DNA from: Anaerolineae bacterium | Lineage (GTDB): Bacteria > Chloroflexota > Anaerolineae > Aggregatilineales > Phototrophicaceae | NCBI GenBank assembly: GCA_022842885.1 | Contig: JALHOR010000032.1 | Span: 1 to 51,607 of the forward strand | DNA length: 51,607 nt | Direction: 5' to 3' | Shown: in pieces, positions 32,368-41,067 of the stretch | Layout: the number at the start of each line of letters is the position of its first letter | Position numbering within the stretch: position 1 is the first letter of the stretch | The notes under the pieces: generated by a model | Told to the model about the DNA's origin: nothing | Database searches by the model: none | What the model saw: only the letters and a program-made list of their open reading frames with translations | Translations under genes and position numbers: made by a program

Positions 32368-33738
32368 TTACTGCTCCGCCACCGCATATAAAAAGTGAAT
32401 GGAGGTATCAATGGCTTTATGGAACATCTCAATCGAAAAATGTTCGTTGGGTCCGTGCAAGCCATCGCTGTTTAAACCGAAGCCCATCAAAATCACCGGA
32501 ATACCTAATGTATTCTGCACATCAGCAACCACCGGAATACTGCCGCCTTCGCGCTTGAAAACAGGTGCAGCGCCCCAACCGCGTTGATATGCCTGTATCG
32601 CGGCTTGCATCACGGGTATATCGGTTTTGACCAAGACGGGCTGCCCCGTGCCATGATACTTAAATTCCAGCGTCACCGTAGCGGGCGCAAGCTGGCGAAT
32701 ATAAGCGATGACTTGTTCTTGAATTTTTTGTGGGTCTTGGTTCGCTACCAAACGACAGCTAATTTTTGCGATCGCTTTGGCGGGCAGAACGGTTTTAAAA
32801 CCATTGCCGTAAAAACCACCTGCCATGCCATTAATTTCCAGCGTAGGACGAGCGCCAATACGCTCATTGAGCGAAAAATCGTTTTCACCCCAGGGGTGTG
32901 TTGCGCCGGTTTCCTGCTGCCAATCGCTGATGTCCCAAGGCACAGCGGCAATTTCTGCGCGTTCTTGTGGTGTCAGCGGCAGCACATCATCATAAAAGCC
33001 GGGAACTGCCACGCTGCCATCGGCATGATGCAACTGTGCCAAAATTTCTGCCAATGCCTGCAACGGATTATGGACTGTGCCGCCGTACATGCCGCTGTGT
33101 AAATCCTGCGTGGGTCCTTGAACCGTCACTTCCATTGCCATGATGCCGCGCAGCGCATTACTGATAATGGGCTGGTCAATCGTCATCATACTGCCATCGG
33201 AAACCACGCAGACATCCGCGTTCAGGCGCTTGCCGTGTGTCTTGATAAAATGCGCCAGATGCCGCCCACCGGATTCTTCTTCGCCCTCAAAAATCAATTT
33301 GATATTGCACGGCAATTTACCATCGCTTTTCAGCACAGCTTCAACGGCTTTGACATGCGCGAACATTTGACCTTTGTCGTCGGTAGCACCCCGCGCATAA
33401 ATAAAGCCCTCTTTTTCCGTTGGTTCAAACGGCGGCGTATCCCACCCATCTTCAATAATCGCGGGCTGCACATCATAATGTCCGTAAATCAACACCGTTT
33501 TGGCATCGCTGCCTGCACCCAACCATTCAGCATAAATTAATGGGTGGCGGTCTGCCATTTCGATAAGTTCGACATGCAGCCCCATATTTTTTAGATGGTC
33601 AAACAGCCAATCCGCAGCGCGTTTGACTTCGACGGTATAGTCGGGGTCAGCACTGACCGAGGGGATACGTAGAAAATCATGCAATTGGGCGCGAAAGTGT
33701 GCCGCTTGGGAATGGGCATAATCGAGGGCTGGCGTCAT
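32368..33738 (-). CDS. M20-family metallopeptidase (dipeptidase-like), paralogue 2
   Basis: This 456-residue protein is clearly related to paralogue 1 along its whole length: LIYGHYDVQP, RGATDDKGQ, EGEEESGGRH, DLHSGMYGGTVHNP, EGGSIPVVADVQ and GLHGPNEHFS. All metal and catalytic residues of the M20 family appear to be present. Its ATG overlaps the stop of the small membrane protein by ATGA, and AAGGACA lies just upstream. The preceding gene is in turn coupled to the LLM oxidoreductase. The chain suggests a shared catabolic or scavenging function, but the substrate cannot be read from sequence. Confidence 0.9.
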   Translation of the reverse strand: MTPALDYAHSQAAHFRAQLHDFLRIPSVSADPDYTVEVKRAADWLFDHLKNMGLHVELIEMADRHPLIYAEWLGAGSDAKTVLIYGHYDVQPAIIEDGWDTPPFEPTEKEGFIYARGATDDKGQMFAHVKAVEAVLKSDGKLPCNIKLIFEGEEESGGRHLAHFIKTHGKRLNADVCVVSDGSMMTIDQPIISNALRGIMAMEVTVQGPTQDLHSGMYGGTVHNPLQALAEILAQLHHADGSVAVPGFYDDVLPLTPQERAEIAAVPWDISDWQQETGATHPWGENDFSLNERIGARPTLEINGMAGGFYGNGFKTVLPAKAIAKISCRLVANQDPQKIQEQVIAYIRQLAPATVTLEFKYHGTGQPVLVKTDIPVMQAAIQAYQRGWGAAPVFKREGGSIPVVADVQNTLGIPVILMGFGLNSDGLHGPNEHFSIEMFHKAIDTSIHFLYAVAEQ

Positions 33739-33938
33739 TTTGTGTCCTTAAGTTGTCTTTCGTTAATATTTTCCGATTGCTTTAACGGCGTGTTGATATT
33801 GATGTTATTGCCCACACCCATGATGACCATGATGTTGACAAAATTGTGGCTGCCAACGTCGTTCAACAGGTGAAAGGTTTTCCCGGCAAGCAACAGCAGC
33901 ATCAGCCCAGACCATATCAAAAGTGGGAAGCGTATCAT
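33735..33938 (-). CDS. 67-residue single-helix membrane protein, unknown
   Basis: This short protein begins MIRFPLLIWSGLMLLLLAG, giving one membrane helix, and ends in a polar tail of about 35 residues. The ATG at 33938 shares ATGA with the stop of the LLM oxidoreductase, and its own stop shares ATGA with the start of the M20 peptidase. Double coupling is the main evidence that it is real. No family is recognised. It might anchor or regulate one of the flanking enzymes. Confidence 0.6.
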   Translation of the reverse strand: MIRFPLLIWSGLMLLLLAGKTFHLLNDVGSHNFVNIMVIMGVGNNININTPLKQSENINERQLKDTK

Positions 33939-34960
33939 ACGGTCATCGCCTTGCTGGCATGTTGCCAAATCATTTTGCGTGTTTCATCTTCCGGCTTGAA
34001 AGGGAAATAATAGCCTACGCGGTCTAATAAACCCGCATAACGCTCACGGACTTTGTAGGGCAATTCATCGGGCGGCGCGACCACTGCCATCTCATGCAAA
34101 ATGTCATCTGGCACGTCGCGCCACATGTTATTCCATTTGCCCTCTTTGGTGAGTTGATTCATCTTATCGCCAAAATCACCCCAACCATGCATCTCTAATA
34201 CCGGACGATAACCGGGCGTGCTGGCATAAAAAGCAATTTGCGATTTTATCTCAATCGTATTGCGTTCAATTTCTTCGGGTGTGCTGCCTGTGACCACAAA
34301 AATCGCGCATGACAGCGAGACATCGGCTGGATTTTTTTCGGCTTTGGCTGCGCCTGCCGCAATTGAAGGGCGAATGAGGTCTTGCAAATATTGCACCGTA
34401 TGGAAGGGATGCACATGGAAACCATCGGCAATTTCGCCGCCGAGTTTGCACAGTTCTTTGTTGACGCCGGCGATATAGACCGGAATCTGCGGGTGTTCAA
34501 TCGCGCCCGGATTAAAGAAAGGCGGCAGCACCCCAAAGCTGTAAATCTCGCCACGATAACGCAGACTGCCGCCATCCTGAAAGGCTTTCCAAATTGCTCG
34601 CAGTGCTTCGACATATTCCCGCATTTGGGCGGCGGGTTTATCTACCCATAAGGCGCTGAAGCGTTTGACAATATGAATTTTAATTTGTGTACCAAGCCCC
34701 AAAATAAACCGCCCTTTGGATTGTGCCGCTAAATCCCAAGCAAGTTGCGCCGTAACCATCGGGCTGCGTGGGAAAGCAACGGCAATGGCTGTCCCTAACT
34801 GAATGCGCTGCGTGCTAGTCGCCGCTAACGTTAAAGGCAAAAAGGGGTTATGCGCGGCTTCGGCTGTCCACAAGCCATCAAAGCCATAATCTTCAACGGT
34901 GCGAGCCAGTTCAATCGTGCTGTTTAAATCTTCAGGAAAAATCGTCACATCAAATTTCAT
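33935..34960 (-). CDS. LLM-class F420-dependent oxidoreductase (TIGR03617-like)
   Basis: This 341-residue luciferase-like monooxygenase-fold protein has ARTVEDYGFDGLWTAEAAHNPFLPL, TAIAVAFPRSPMVTAQLAWDLAAQSKGRFILGLGTQ, IPVYIAGVNKELCKLGGEIADGFHVHPF and a C-terminal ...RYAGLLDRVGYYFPF. These match the F420-dependent subfamily typified by MSMEG_2256. F420 usage is known in Chloroflexota, but F420 biosynthesis genes are not in the window, so the cofactor is inferred from family. It starts 30 bp after recG stops and is coupled to the small membrane gene. Confidence 0.85.
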   Translation of the reverse strand: MKFDVTIFPEDLNSTIELARTVEDYGFDGLWTAEAAHNPFLPLTLAATSTQRIQLGTAIAVAFPRSPMVTAQLAWDLAAQSKGRFILGLGTQIKIHIVKRFSALWVDKPAAQMREYVEALRAIWKAFQDGGSLRYRGEIYSFGVLPPFFNPGAIEHPQIPVYIAGVNKELCKLGGEIADGFHVHPFHTVQYLQDLIRPSIAAGAAKAEKNPADVSLSCAIFVVTGSTPEEIERNTIEIKSQIAFYASTPGYRPVLEMHGWGDFGDKMNQLTKEGKWNNMWRDVPDDILHEMAVVAPPDELPYKVRERYAGLLDRVGYYFPFKPEDETRKMIWQHASKAMTV

Positions 34961-34990
34961 AGCGACACTTTCTGGGTATCTGCCCCTGTT

Positions 34991-37849
34991 TCAGGATACA
35001 TCACTCTCATCGGAGGATAACTGCCGGACACGCATTGCCAGCAATGCATGTTTTTCATCCGTGAGAGTCGGGTCTTCGGCATAAATTGTCCGAGCTTCGC
35101 GTTGTGCCAGCGTCACCAACTCCGGCGTGATATATTCTGCCAAGGGGATGGGGGCAGCACCGCTTTGGCGTGTACCAAGCAAATCACCCGCGCCGCGCAA
35201 TTTCCAATCGTATTCTGCCAGCAAAAATCCATCATTGGTTTGGACTAACGCGCTCAGGCGGTCTTGTGATTCCAGCGTATCGGCATCCGGGATGAGCAAA
35301 CAATATGAGGCAAATTCGCCGCGCCCCACGCGCCCCCGAAACTGATGCAACTGCGCCAAGCCAAACCGATTCGCGCCTTCGATAACGATGACGCTGGCAT
35401 TGGGAATATCTACGCCGACTTCGGCAACCGATGTTGTGACCATAATATCGTATTCGTGGCGAGCAAATGCCGCCATAATCTCATCTTTTTCGGTGGGTTT
35501 CATGCGCCCATGCAGCAAACACACGCGATAACGATGGAACGACTGCTGCAATTCTTCGTATGCCTCCACCGCTGACCGGGCATCAATGCTTTCGGAGGCT
35601 TCCACCAACGGATGAATGACGAAGGCTTGCCGCCCCTGCTGAATTTGCGCTTCAATAAATTGAAAGGCTTTTTCGCGCTGACCGGGCGTGAGCAAGCGGG
35701 TTTGCACGGGTTGGCGTCCGGCGGGTTTTTCATCAATGATGGATAAATCCAAATCGGCGTAGAGCGTCAATGCCATCGTGCGCGGAATCGGCGTCGCGGT
35801 CATGATGAGCAAATGAGGATTCGTGCCTTTGCCACGTAATCGCGCCCGCTGCTGCACCCCAAAGCGATGTTGTTCATCCACAACGGCAACCGCCAAATCA
35901 TGAAAATCAACGCCTTCTTGGATGAGCGCGTGCGTGCCAATGACCACATCAATCGAGCCATCGGCAATGCCGCGATAAATGGATTCGCGTTCTGTGGGCG
36001 TTAAGGCACTCGTGAGTAACGCCACCACAATGCGGCGGTCTTCGCTGCCAACGCGCTCAAAAATCGCTTCAATATTGCGATAATGTTGTTCTGCAAGAAT
36101 GCTGGTGGGTGCCATGAGGGCGGCTTGTTTGCCATTCGCTACCGCCATTGCCATCGCTACGGTGGCAACGGCTGTTTTGCCGCTGCCCACATCCCCTTGC
36201 ACCAAACGATTCATTGGCAGCGATTGGGTGACATCTTGGCGAATTTCGTGGATAGAGCGCCATTGGGCTTTGGTGAGTTCGTAGGGAAACGCCGTTTGGA
36301 TGAACGTTTCTAAAAATTCATCGGTCACGCTTAAGGCTTGCCCCGGCACATCTTGCCAATCGCGCCGGTTGCCCAGAATGCCCAATTGCAAAACCAGCAG
36401 TTCATCAAACAAGAAGCGGCGGCGAGCATGGTCTAAATGGTCATGCCCTTCTGGAAAGTGCAAATTGCTGATTGCCCAACGGATGTCGCCTAATTCCGCC
36501 CGTTCAATGACAGCTTCCGGCAGAATATCGGGAATTTCATCTGCCCAATCGTCAATGGCTTTTTTGATGCTACGCCGGAAAGTACGCTCATATAAACCTT
36601 CGGTCATCCGGTACACTGGCACAATGCCGATGGTATGCAAATTTTCTTCGTCCAGTGCTTCCCAATCGGGGTTGGTCATCTGGAGACGATTGCCAAAGAT
36701 GGTGACTTTGCCACTGAGGACAACTTGCGAATTTTTACGAATGCTGCGTATCAGATAATGCTGCCCAAAAAATGTCACATTAAGTTTGCCCGTCAAATCG
36801 TCCAACACCATAAAAAAATCTTGGCGCTTGTTTTTGCCGATGCGGATTTCTGTATGGTCAACTTTGCCGATAATCGTCACAACGGTATCCGGTTGCAACC
36901 GCTGAATCGTCGCCATGCGGGTATAATCGTCGTAACGGCGCGGCAGATAATAGAGCAGGTCGCGCACGGTAAAAATATTCAGTTTTTCCAGCACTTTTGC
37001 CATGCTGGGACCAATGCCTTTGACGGCGGTGACATTGTTATTTAATTCGCGCAGCATTTTTTGTGCTGTTTCCAAATCCACCATCGGGCGGGAACGACGC
37101 GGTGGACGCGCCAAGCGCGGCAGCGGCTTAATATCCAGTTCAGCTTCCTGCACGCCCATATAATCGGCATCGTTCACTTGCCAATCTTCGCGTTGCAATT
37201 CGCCGGGCAGCAGCAAATCATCTTCTTCTAGGTCTTCGTTAAACCGTTGACGCATTGGGCGCATAGGTTTTGCCGGGCGCACTTCACGCTTGTCTTTTTC
37301 CGGGCGACGCGGTTTCTCTGGGCGGGCTTGTGCCTTTTGGTCAGCCGCCGCATTTTCGCTTGGTTTTGCTCGCGGCGTATCCACTCGTTTTGCGGGCGGC
37401 GGCTCAATGGGTGGCGTTTCCGTTCGTTTGGCAGGTGGCGCACTATTGTCTTGGACGGGTGGCTGCGGACGCCTTGGTTCTCGCGGCGGTTTCTCACGGC
37501 GCGGGCGTTCTGGCGGCGCAGGTGGCGGGATAGGCGGTGGATTTGCCTCCAATTCTGCCAAGCGGGCGTGATACTGCGGTGGCATGGGGGCGCGTCCGGT
37601 GATGCGGTCTAACATATAATTGACTTGTTTCAGACGCTCGGTTTTATTTTCCATCGCGTCATAATCGCGCAAGAGTTCGACTAATTCTTCCGTGAGGAGG
37701 TGATGTTCTGGGCGGCGGGCTTGTGCCTGTGCTTGGCGTTTCCAATTGTCGCTGTAAGCGCCCAGACCGCCGATGACCGCTTTATTCAGACAGCCCTGTT
37801 CGCGCTCTAATTTGAGGATTTTGACCAATATCTCTAATGCAGAGGGCAT
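34991..37849 (-). CDS. recG: ATP-dependent DNA helicase RecG with long N-terminal extension
   Basis: This 952-residue helicase is about 250 residues longer than the usual RecG of roughly 690. Residues 1-100 form a helical segment and about 105-260 a disordered Pro/Arg/Lys/Glu-rich region. The conserved wedge domain follows (VKGIGPSMAKVLEKLNIFTVRDLLYYLPRRYDDY), then Walker A QGDVGSGKT, DEQH, and the TRG/motif VI area GRVGRGEFASYC. RecG remodels stalled replication forks and Holliday junctions. The extension may bind DNA or a partner; N-terminal additions occur in RecG of Chloroflexota relatives. It leads the minus-strand run and diverges from the kinase at 38009. Confidence 0.95.
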   Translation of the reverse strand: MPSALEILVKILKLEREQGCLNKAVIGGLGAYSDNWKRQAQAQARRPEHHLLTEELVELLRDYDAMENKTERLKQVNYMLDRITGRAPMPPQYHARLAELEANPPPIPPPAPPERPRREKPPREPRRPQPPVQDNSAPPAKRTETPPIEPPPAKRVDTPRAKPSENAAADQKAQARPEKPRRPEKDKREVRPAKPMRPMRQRFNEDLEEDDLLLPGELQREDWQVNDADYMGVQEAELDIKPLPRLARPPRRSRPMVDLETAQKMLRELNNNVTAVKGIGPSMAKVLEKLNIFTVRDLLYYLPRRYDDYTRMATIQRLQPDTVVTIIGKVDHTEIRIGKNKRQDFFMVLDDLTGKLNVTFFGQHYLIRSIRKNSQVVLSGKVTIFGNRLQMTNPDWEALDEENLHTIGIVPVYRMTEGLYERTFRRSIKKAIDDWADEIPDILPEAVIERAELGDIRWAISNLHFPEGHDHLDHARRRFLFDELLVLQLGILGNRRDWQDVPGQALSVTDEFLETFIQTAFPYELTKAQWRSIHEIRQDVTQSLPMNRLVQGDVGSGKTAVATVAMAMAVANGKQAALMAPTSILAEQHYRNIEAIFERVGSEDRRIVVALLTSALTPTERESIYRGIADGSIDVVIGTHALIQEGVDFHDLAVAVVDEQHRFGVQQRARLRGKGTNPHLLIMTATPIPRTMALTLYADLDLSIIDEKPAGRQPVQTRLLTPGQREKAFQFIEAQIQQGRQAFVIHPLVEASESIDARSAVEAYEELQQSFHRYRVCLLHGRMKPTEKDEIMAAFARHEYDIMVTTSVAEVGVDIPNASVIVIEGANRFGLAQLHQFRGRVGRGEFASYCLLIPDADTLESQDRLSALVQTNDGFLLAEYDWKLRGAGDLLGTRQSGAAPIPLAEYITPELVTLAQREARTIYAEDPTLTDEKHALLAMRVRQLSSDESDVS

Positions 37850-37944
37850 GGAATAACTCGCTTCATGGTATTACCTAACATGGGTATAGAAAACATTTTC
37901 CACAATTCATTATAAACGATAGTTTTTGCCTGTACCATCACTCA

Positions 37945-37974
37945 TTGCTCATTCGCCCTTGCATCCCGTATAAT
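37945..37974 (+). promoter_or_regulatory. Candidate sigma70-type promoter for the 38009 kinase
   Basis: TTGCTC (37945-37950) and a perfect TATAAT (37969-37974) are separated by 18 bp, ending 34 bp before the kinase ATG. It lies in the 159-bp divergent gap shared with recG. Confidence 0.5.
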
Positions 37975-38008
37975 CGTCCATAGTTTTACAGCACAACGGG
38001 CAAATCTC

Positions 38009-40279
38009 ATGACCGACGACCTCATCGGCAAGACCATTGGCGGGTACGAAGTCCTCCGGCTGCTTGGGCAGGGCGGCATGGCACGGGTTTATCTCGCCCG
38101 GCAGCAATCCATGAATCGCTATGTGGCACTCAAAATGCTGCCGAAGCAGTATATGAACGATGATACCTATTTACAGCGATTCGAGCGTGAAATTAATATT
38201 GTCTCGCAGCTTGAACACCGGAACATCATCCCCGTGTACGATTATGGGCAATATGCGGATGTTCCCTATATTGTCATGCGTTATATGCCTGCCGGGTCGG
38301 TGGATGATTTGTTGCAAAATGGGGCGCTTTCGCTGGATAAAACGCTGAATATCGTCGCGCAAATTGCCCCGGCGCTGGATTATGCCCATAGCCGCGATGT
38401 GCTGCACCGCGATTTAAAACCCGGCAATGTGTTACTCGATGATAATGATGGTGCCTTTATCACCGATTTTGGCATTGCCCGCGTGACCAATACGGGCATT
38501 TCTGCTATCACGACACAGGGGGTTGTTGGCACGCCGAGTTATATGTCGCCGGAACAGGCACAAGGCAAAAAACTGGATGGACGCAGCGATGTGTATAGCC
38601 TAGGGGTGATGCTATTTGAGATGGCAACGGGCAAACGCCCATTTGAGAGCGACACGCCCTATAGCATCGCGGTGATGCAGGTAACAACCCCGCCGCCTCT
38701 GCCACGCAGTTATAACCCGGAATTGCCATCCTCGGTCGAAAGTGTGATTTTGCGGGCATTACGCAAAAATCCTGATGACCGTTATCAAACGGCATTATCG
38801 CTCTCCGAAGCCTTAAAAATGGCGATTGAGCGCCCGGAAACCGGACACGATACCGAACCGAGCATGAAAAAACCGTCTGTATCACCGCAACCCGCGCCTA
38901 TGCAACCATTAATCGTGCAGCCCGCGCCAATTCCTGCGCCCATTTCACCACCGGGCATTCAGCCTGTGATTCAGCCGAATAATTCCGCAGCCTATTCAAC
39001 AAGTGGGCAAAGCAGCATCGCACCCATGCCCGCGTATCGTCCGGGTATTCGTTCCCGCTTAAAATCCAAACGCGCCTCCAATCCGCTACAAGGCATTTTG
39101 ATGGGCGGTTTGGTGGGGTGTGGTTTGCTGATGGTGATGATTGTCGCCGGGTTGGTGGTGGCAGGGGCAGCCGGCTTACTGCCTTTTGGCGATGAGAATA
39201 CACCGATTGCCCCCACCCGTACTCTCGAAACTATCCCCAATGAGACACCTGCCGCAGACATCAGCCCAACGCTGAATGTGAGCGTCACCAACACCCTCAG
39301 CCCGTTGGATGCCACCAGCGAAGCCGCCCGCCAAGCCTTGTTTGACCGCATCACGCGCACGGCGGCAGTGTTGCCTACCGATATTCCGCCGCCCACCTCC
39401 GATAATTATCCGACGCCGTTTCCGCTGCCCCAGAATAATGCGCTGATTCCTGAATTACAAAGCGCCCAAGGCACCCTGCTCTTTGCCGCCCGCCGCGCTG
39501 ATTCGTTTGAGATTCTGACGTTGACACTGCCCTCTTTGACCGAAACGCAGTTGACCAGCAATGAGAGCGATGATAGTTATCCGCTGGCAGCCCCCAATGG
39601 ACAATGGATTGCCTTTCAATCTGACCGCGATGGCGATTTTGATATTTACGTGATGGATACGACAGGCGGGCAAGTTCGCAAATTGACGGAAAATAGTTAT
39701 ATTGACCGCCTTGCCGCGTGGTCGCCTGATAGCGAGTGGATTGTGTTTTCATCGGATGTGCGTCAAGATGGCAATTTTGATATTTTCCGGGTGCGGCGCG
39801 ATGGCAGCCAATTAGAAGCCATCTACAGCAGTTCCGAGCGCAAAAGTCATGCCCGTTACAGCCCGGATGGGCGCTATTTGGTGTTTACGGCGGGCAGCCC
39901 CAATAATGCCAGCACTTGGGAAATTATCAAACTGGATTTGGTGACGGGTGAGCGTATCCAAATGACCAACAATACCCGCCGCGATGCCTCGCCATTGTTT
40001 AATGCCGATGGCAGCCAAATTTTGTTCATTACGATGCTTAACGACAATGATAATGCCATTGCCATCATGAATGCCGATGGCACGGATGCCCGTATTTTGT
40101 ATAACAGCCCCGGCAGCGATTGGGCAGCTAATTTCAGCCCAGATGGGCGCTATATCGTCTTTTCGTCTAACCCCGATGGTATCATTGACCAATTATTTTT
40201 GATGCTTGCTGATGGCACGGGCGTTCAACAAATCACAACCGAAGAAGGTGCTTATCCTTCTTGGCTTGCGGGGAGCTAA
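38009..40279 (+). CDS. Membrane Ser/Thr protein kinase with extracellular TolB-like propeller
   Basis: This 756-residue receptor-type kinase has an N-terminal cytoplasmic domain (1-280) with all canonical motifs: GQGGMARVYLA (20-30), Lys42, Glu61, HRDLKPGN (133-140), DFG (153-155) and YMSPEQ. A Pro-rich linker (about 290-345) leads to one membrane helix (363-391). The external part has a Thr/Pro/Ser-rich stalk and, from about 490, propeller repeats (DRDGDFDIYVMD, SPDSEWIVFSSD, SPDGRYLVFTAG, SPDGRYIVFSSN). The propeller probably senses a polymer or protein outside the cell. It is followed 8 bp later by the shikimate-kinase-like gene. Confidence 0.93.
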   Translation: MTDDLIGKTIGGYEVLRLLGQGGMARVYLARQQSMNRYVALKMLPKQYMNDDTYLQRFEREINIVSQLEHRNIIPVYDYGQYADVPYIVMRYMPAGSVDDLLQNGALSLDKTLNIVAQIAPALDYAHSRDVLHRDLKPGNVLLDDNDGAFITDFGIARVTNTGISAITTQGVVGTPSYMSPEQAQGKKLDGRSDVYSLGVMLFEMATGKRPFESDTPYSIAVMQVTTPPPLPRSYNPELPSSVESVILRALRKNPDDRYQTALSLSEALKMAIERPETGHDTEPSMKKPSVSPQPAPMQPLIVQPAPIPAPISPPGIQPVIQPNNSAAYSTSGQSSIAPMPAYRPGIRSRLKSKRASNPLQGILMGGLVGCGLLMVMIVAGLVVAGAAGLLPFGDENTPIAPTRTLETIPNETPAADISPTLNVSVTNTLSPLDATSEAARQALFDRITRTAAVLPTDIPPPTSDNYPTPFPLPQNNALIPELQSAQGTLLFAARRADSFEILTLTLPSLTETQLTSNESDDSYPLAAPNGQWIAFQSDRDGDFDIYVMDTTGGQVRKLTENSYIDRLAAWSPDSEWIVFSSDVRQDGNFDIFRVRRDGSQLEAIYSSSERKSHARYSPDGRYLVFTAGSPNNASTWEIIKLDLVTGERIQMTNNTRRDASPLFNADGSQILFITMLNDNDNAIAIMNADGTDARILYNSPGSDWAANFSPDGRYIVFSSNPDGIIDQLFLMLADGTGVQQITTEEGAYPSWLAGS

Positions 40280-40286
40280 AACACGC

Positions 40287-40832
40287 ATGGTCATGGGTCT
40301 GCCGCTGACGACGCGCAATCTGATTATCACCGGCTATATTGAGCCGAATCGCCCGCGTTTGGGACAGCAAATTGCCGCCCAATTACGCATGACATATGTG
40401 GATGTGGATCAGTTATTAGAACAGCGGTTGGGCAGCAGCCCAGAGGCATTACGGAAGGCATTTGGGGATAGGCGCTTAAAAACGCTTGAAGCCGAACTGA
40501 TGGCAGAAGTGGTATTGAATCGCCAAACGGTGATTCGGGTTAATGGCAGTACCCTGATGCATAGCGATCATTGCGCTCGTTTGCAAGCGACGGGTCCTGT
40601 GTTTTGCTTAGTGATGCGCTTGGATGCGATTTTACAACGGCTGCACTTGGCGCTTGGCACGCGCTATCATAATCCGGCAGAACGGGCTGCGGCATTAGGC
40701 GAACTTCAGCGTGAATGGGCGGTGCGTAAACACCCCAACATCATTGAACTAGATGTGACTTATCAAGAAGAACCCGATATTATTGCGCTGGTGATTGCCC
40801 GCTGGCAGCAAATCGCCATTGAACGCGCATAA
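40287..40832 (+). CDS. Shikimate-kinase-like protein lacking the P-loop
   Basis: This 181-residue protein follows the shikimate kinase fold in order: NLIITGY at the first strand, VDVDQLLEQRLGSSPEALRKAFGDRRLKTLEAE (DxD, and an R in the FRxxE position), and VFCLVMRLDAILQRL. The P-loop position reads GYIEPNRPR instead of GxxGxGKS/T, and the usual GGG segment reads VNGS. ATP binding by the standard route should therefore be lost, so it is probably a pseudoenzyme with a binding or regulatory role. The true aroK is expected elsewhere. ATG at 40287 has GGGGAG 11 bp upstream and follows the kinase stop by 7 bp, so it may be co-expressed with that receptor. Confidence 0.7.
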   Translation: MVMGLPLTTRNLIITGYIEPNRPRLGQQIAAQLRMTYVDVDQLLEQRLGSSPEALRKAFGDRRLKTLEAELMAEVVLNRQTVIRVNGSTLMHSDHCARLQATGPVFCLVMRLDAILQRLHLALGTRYHNPAERAAALGELQREWAVRKHPNIIELDVTYQEEPDIIALVIARWQQIAIERA

Positions 40833-40882
40833 ATAATCAATAGGGCTGAGTTCTGCGCGGCGATTTTTCATCTATTATTGAC

Positions 40883-41028
40883 CATCATTTTGAACCACAG
40901 AGACACAGAGACCACCGAGATTTTCACTGAGAGATAGGCACAAAGAGAAACGCTGATAGCTGACTGCTGAAAGCTATGAGTGTAATAAAAATCAGAAACA
41001 GTAAAATAACAAATTCTTATATTTATCA
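40883..41028 (+). repeat. About 145-bp dispersed repeat, direct copy
   Basis: This copy aligns with the inverted one at 27841-27988 over its full length, with scattered substitutions and small indels, and shares its first third with the copies at 9738 and 23802. It fills most of the 235-bp gap between the shikimate-kinase-like gene and the nitrilase-family gene. No gene is seen in the gap. Confidence 0.8.
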
Positions 41029-41067
41029 ATCAGTCTCTTTTAACTGAACTTCTAACGGAGCAATAAC

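Noticed and set aside
37247-37612. 121-codon Arg/Trp-rich ORF antisense to the recG extension
   Set aside because: It is the reverse complement of the Pro/Arg/Glu-rich linker; the biased residues are an artefact of that sequence.
9738-41028. CRISPR array formed by the ACCACAGAGACAC repeats
   Set aside because: Copies are kilobases apart, in both orientations and of different lengths; there is no regular repeat-spacer spacing and no cas gene.
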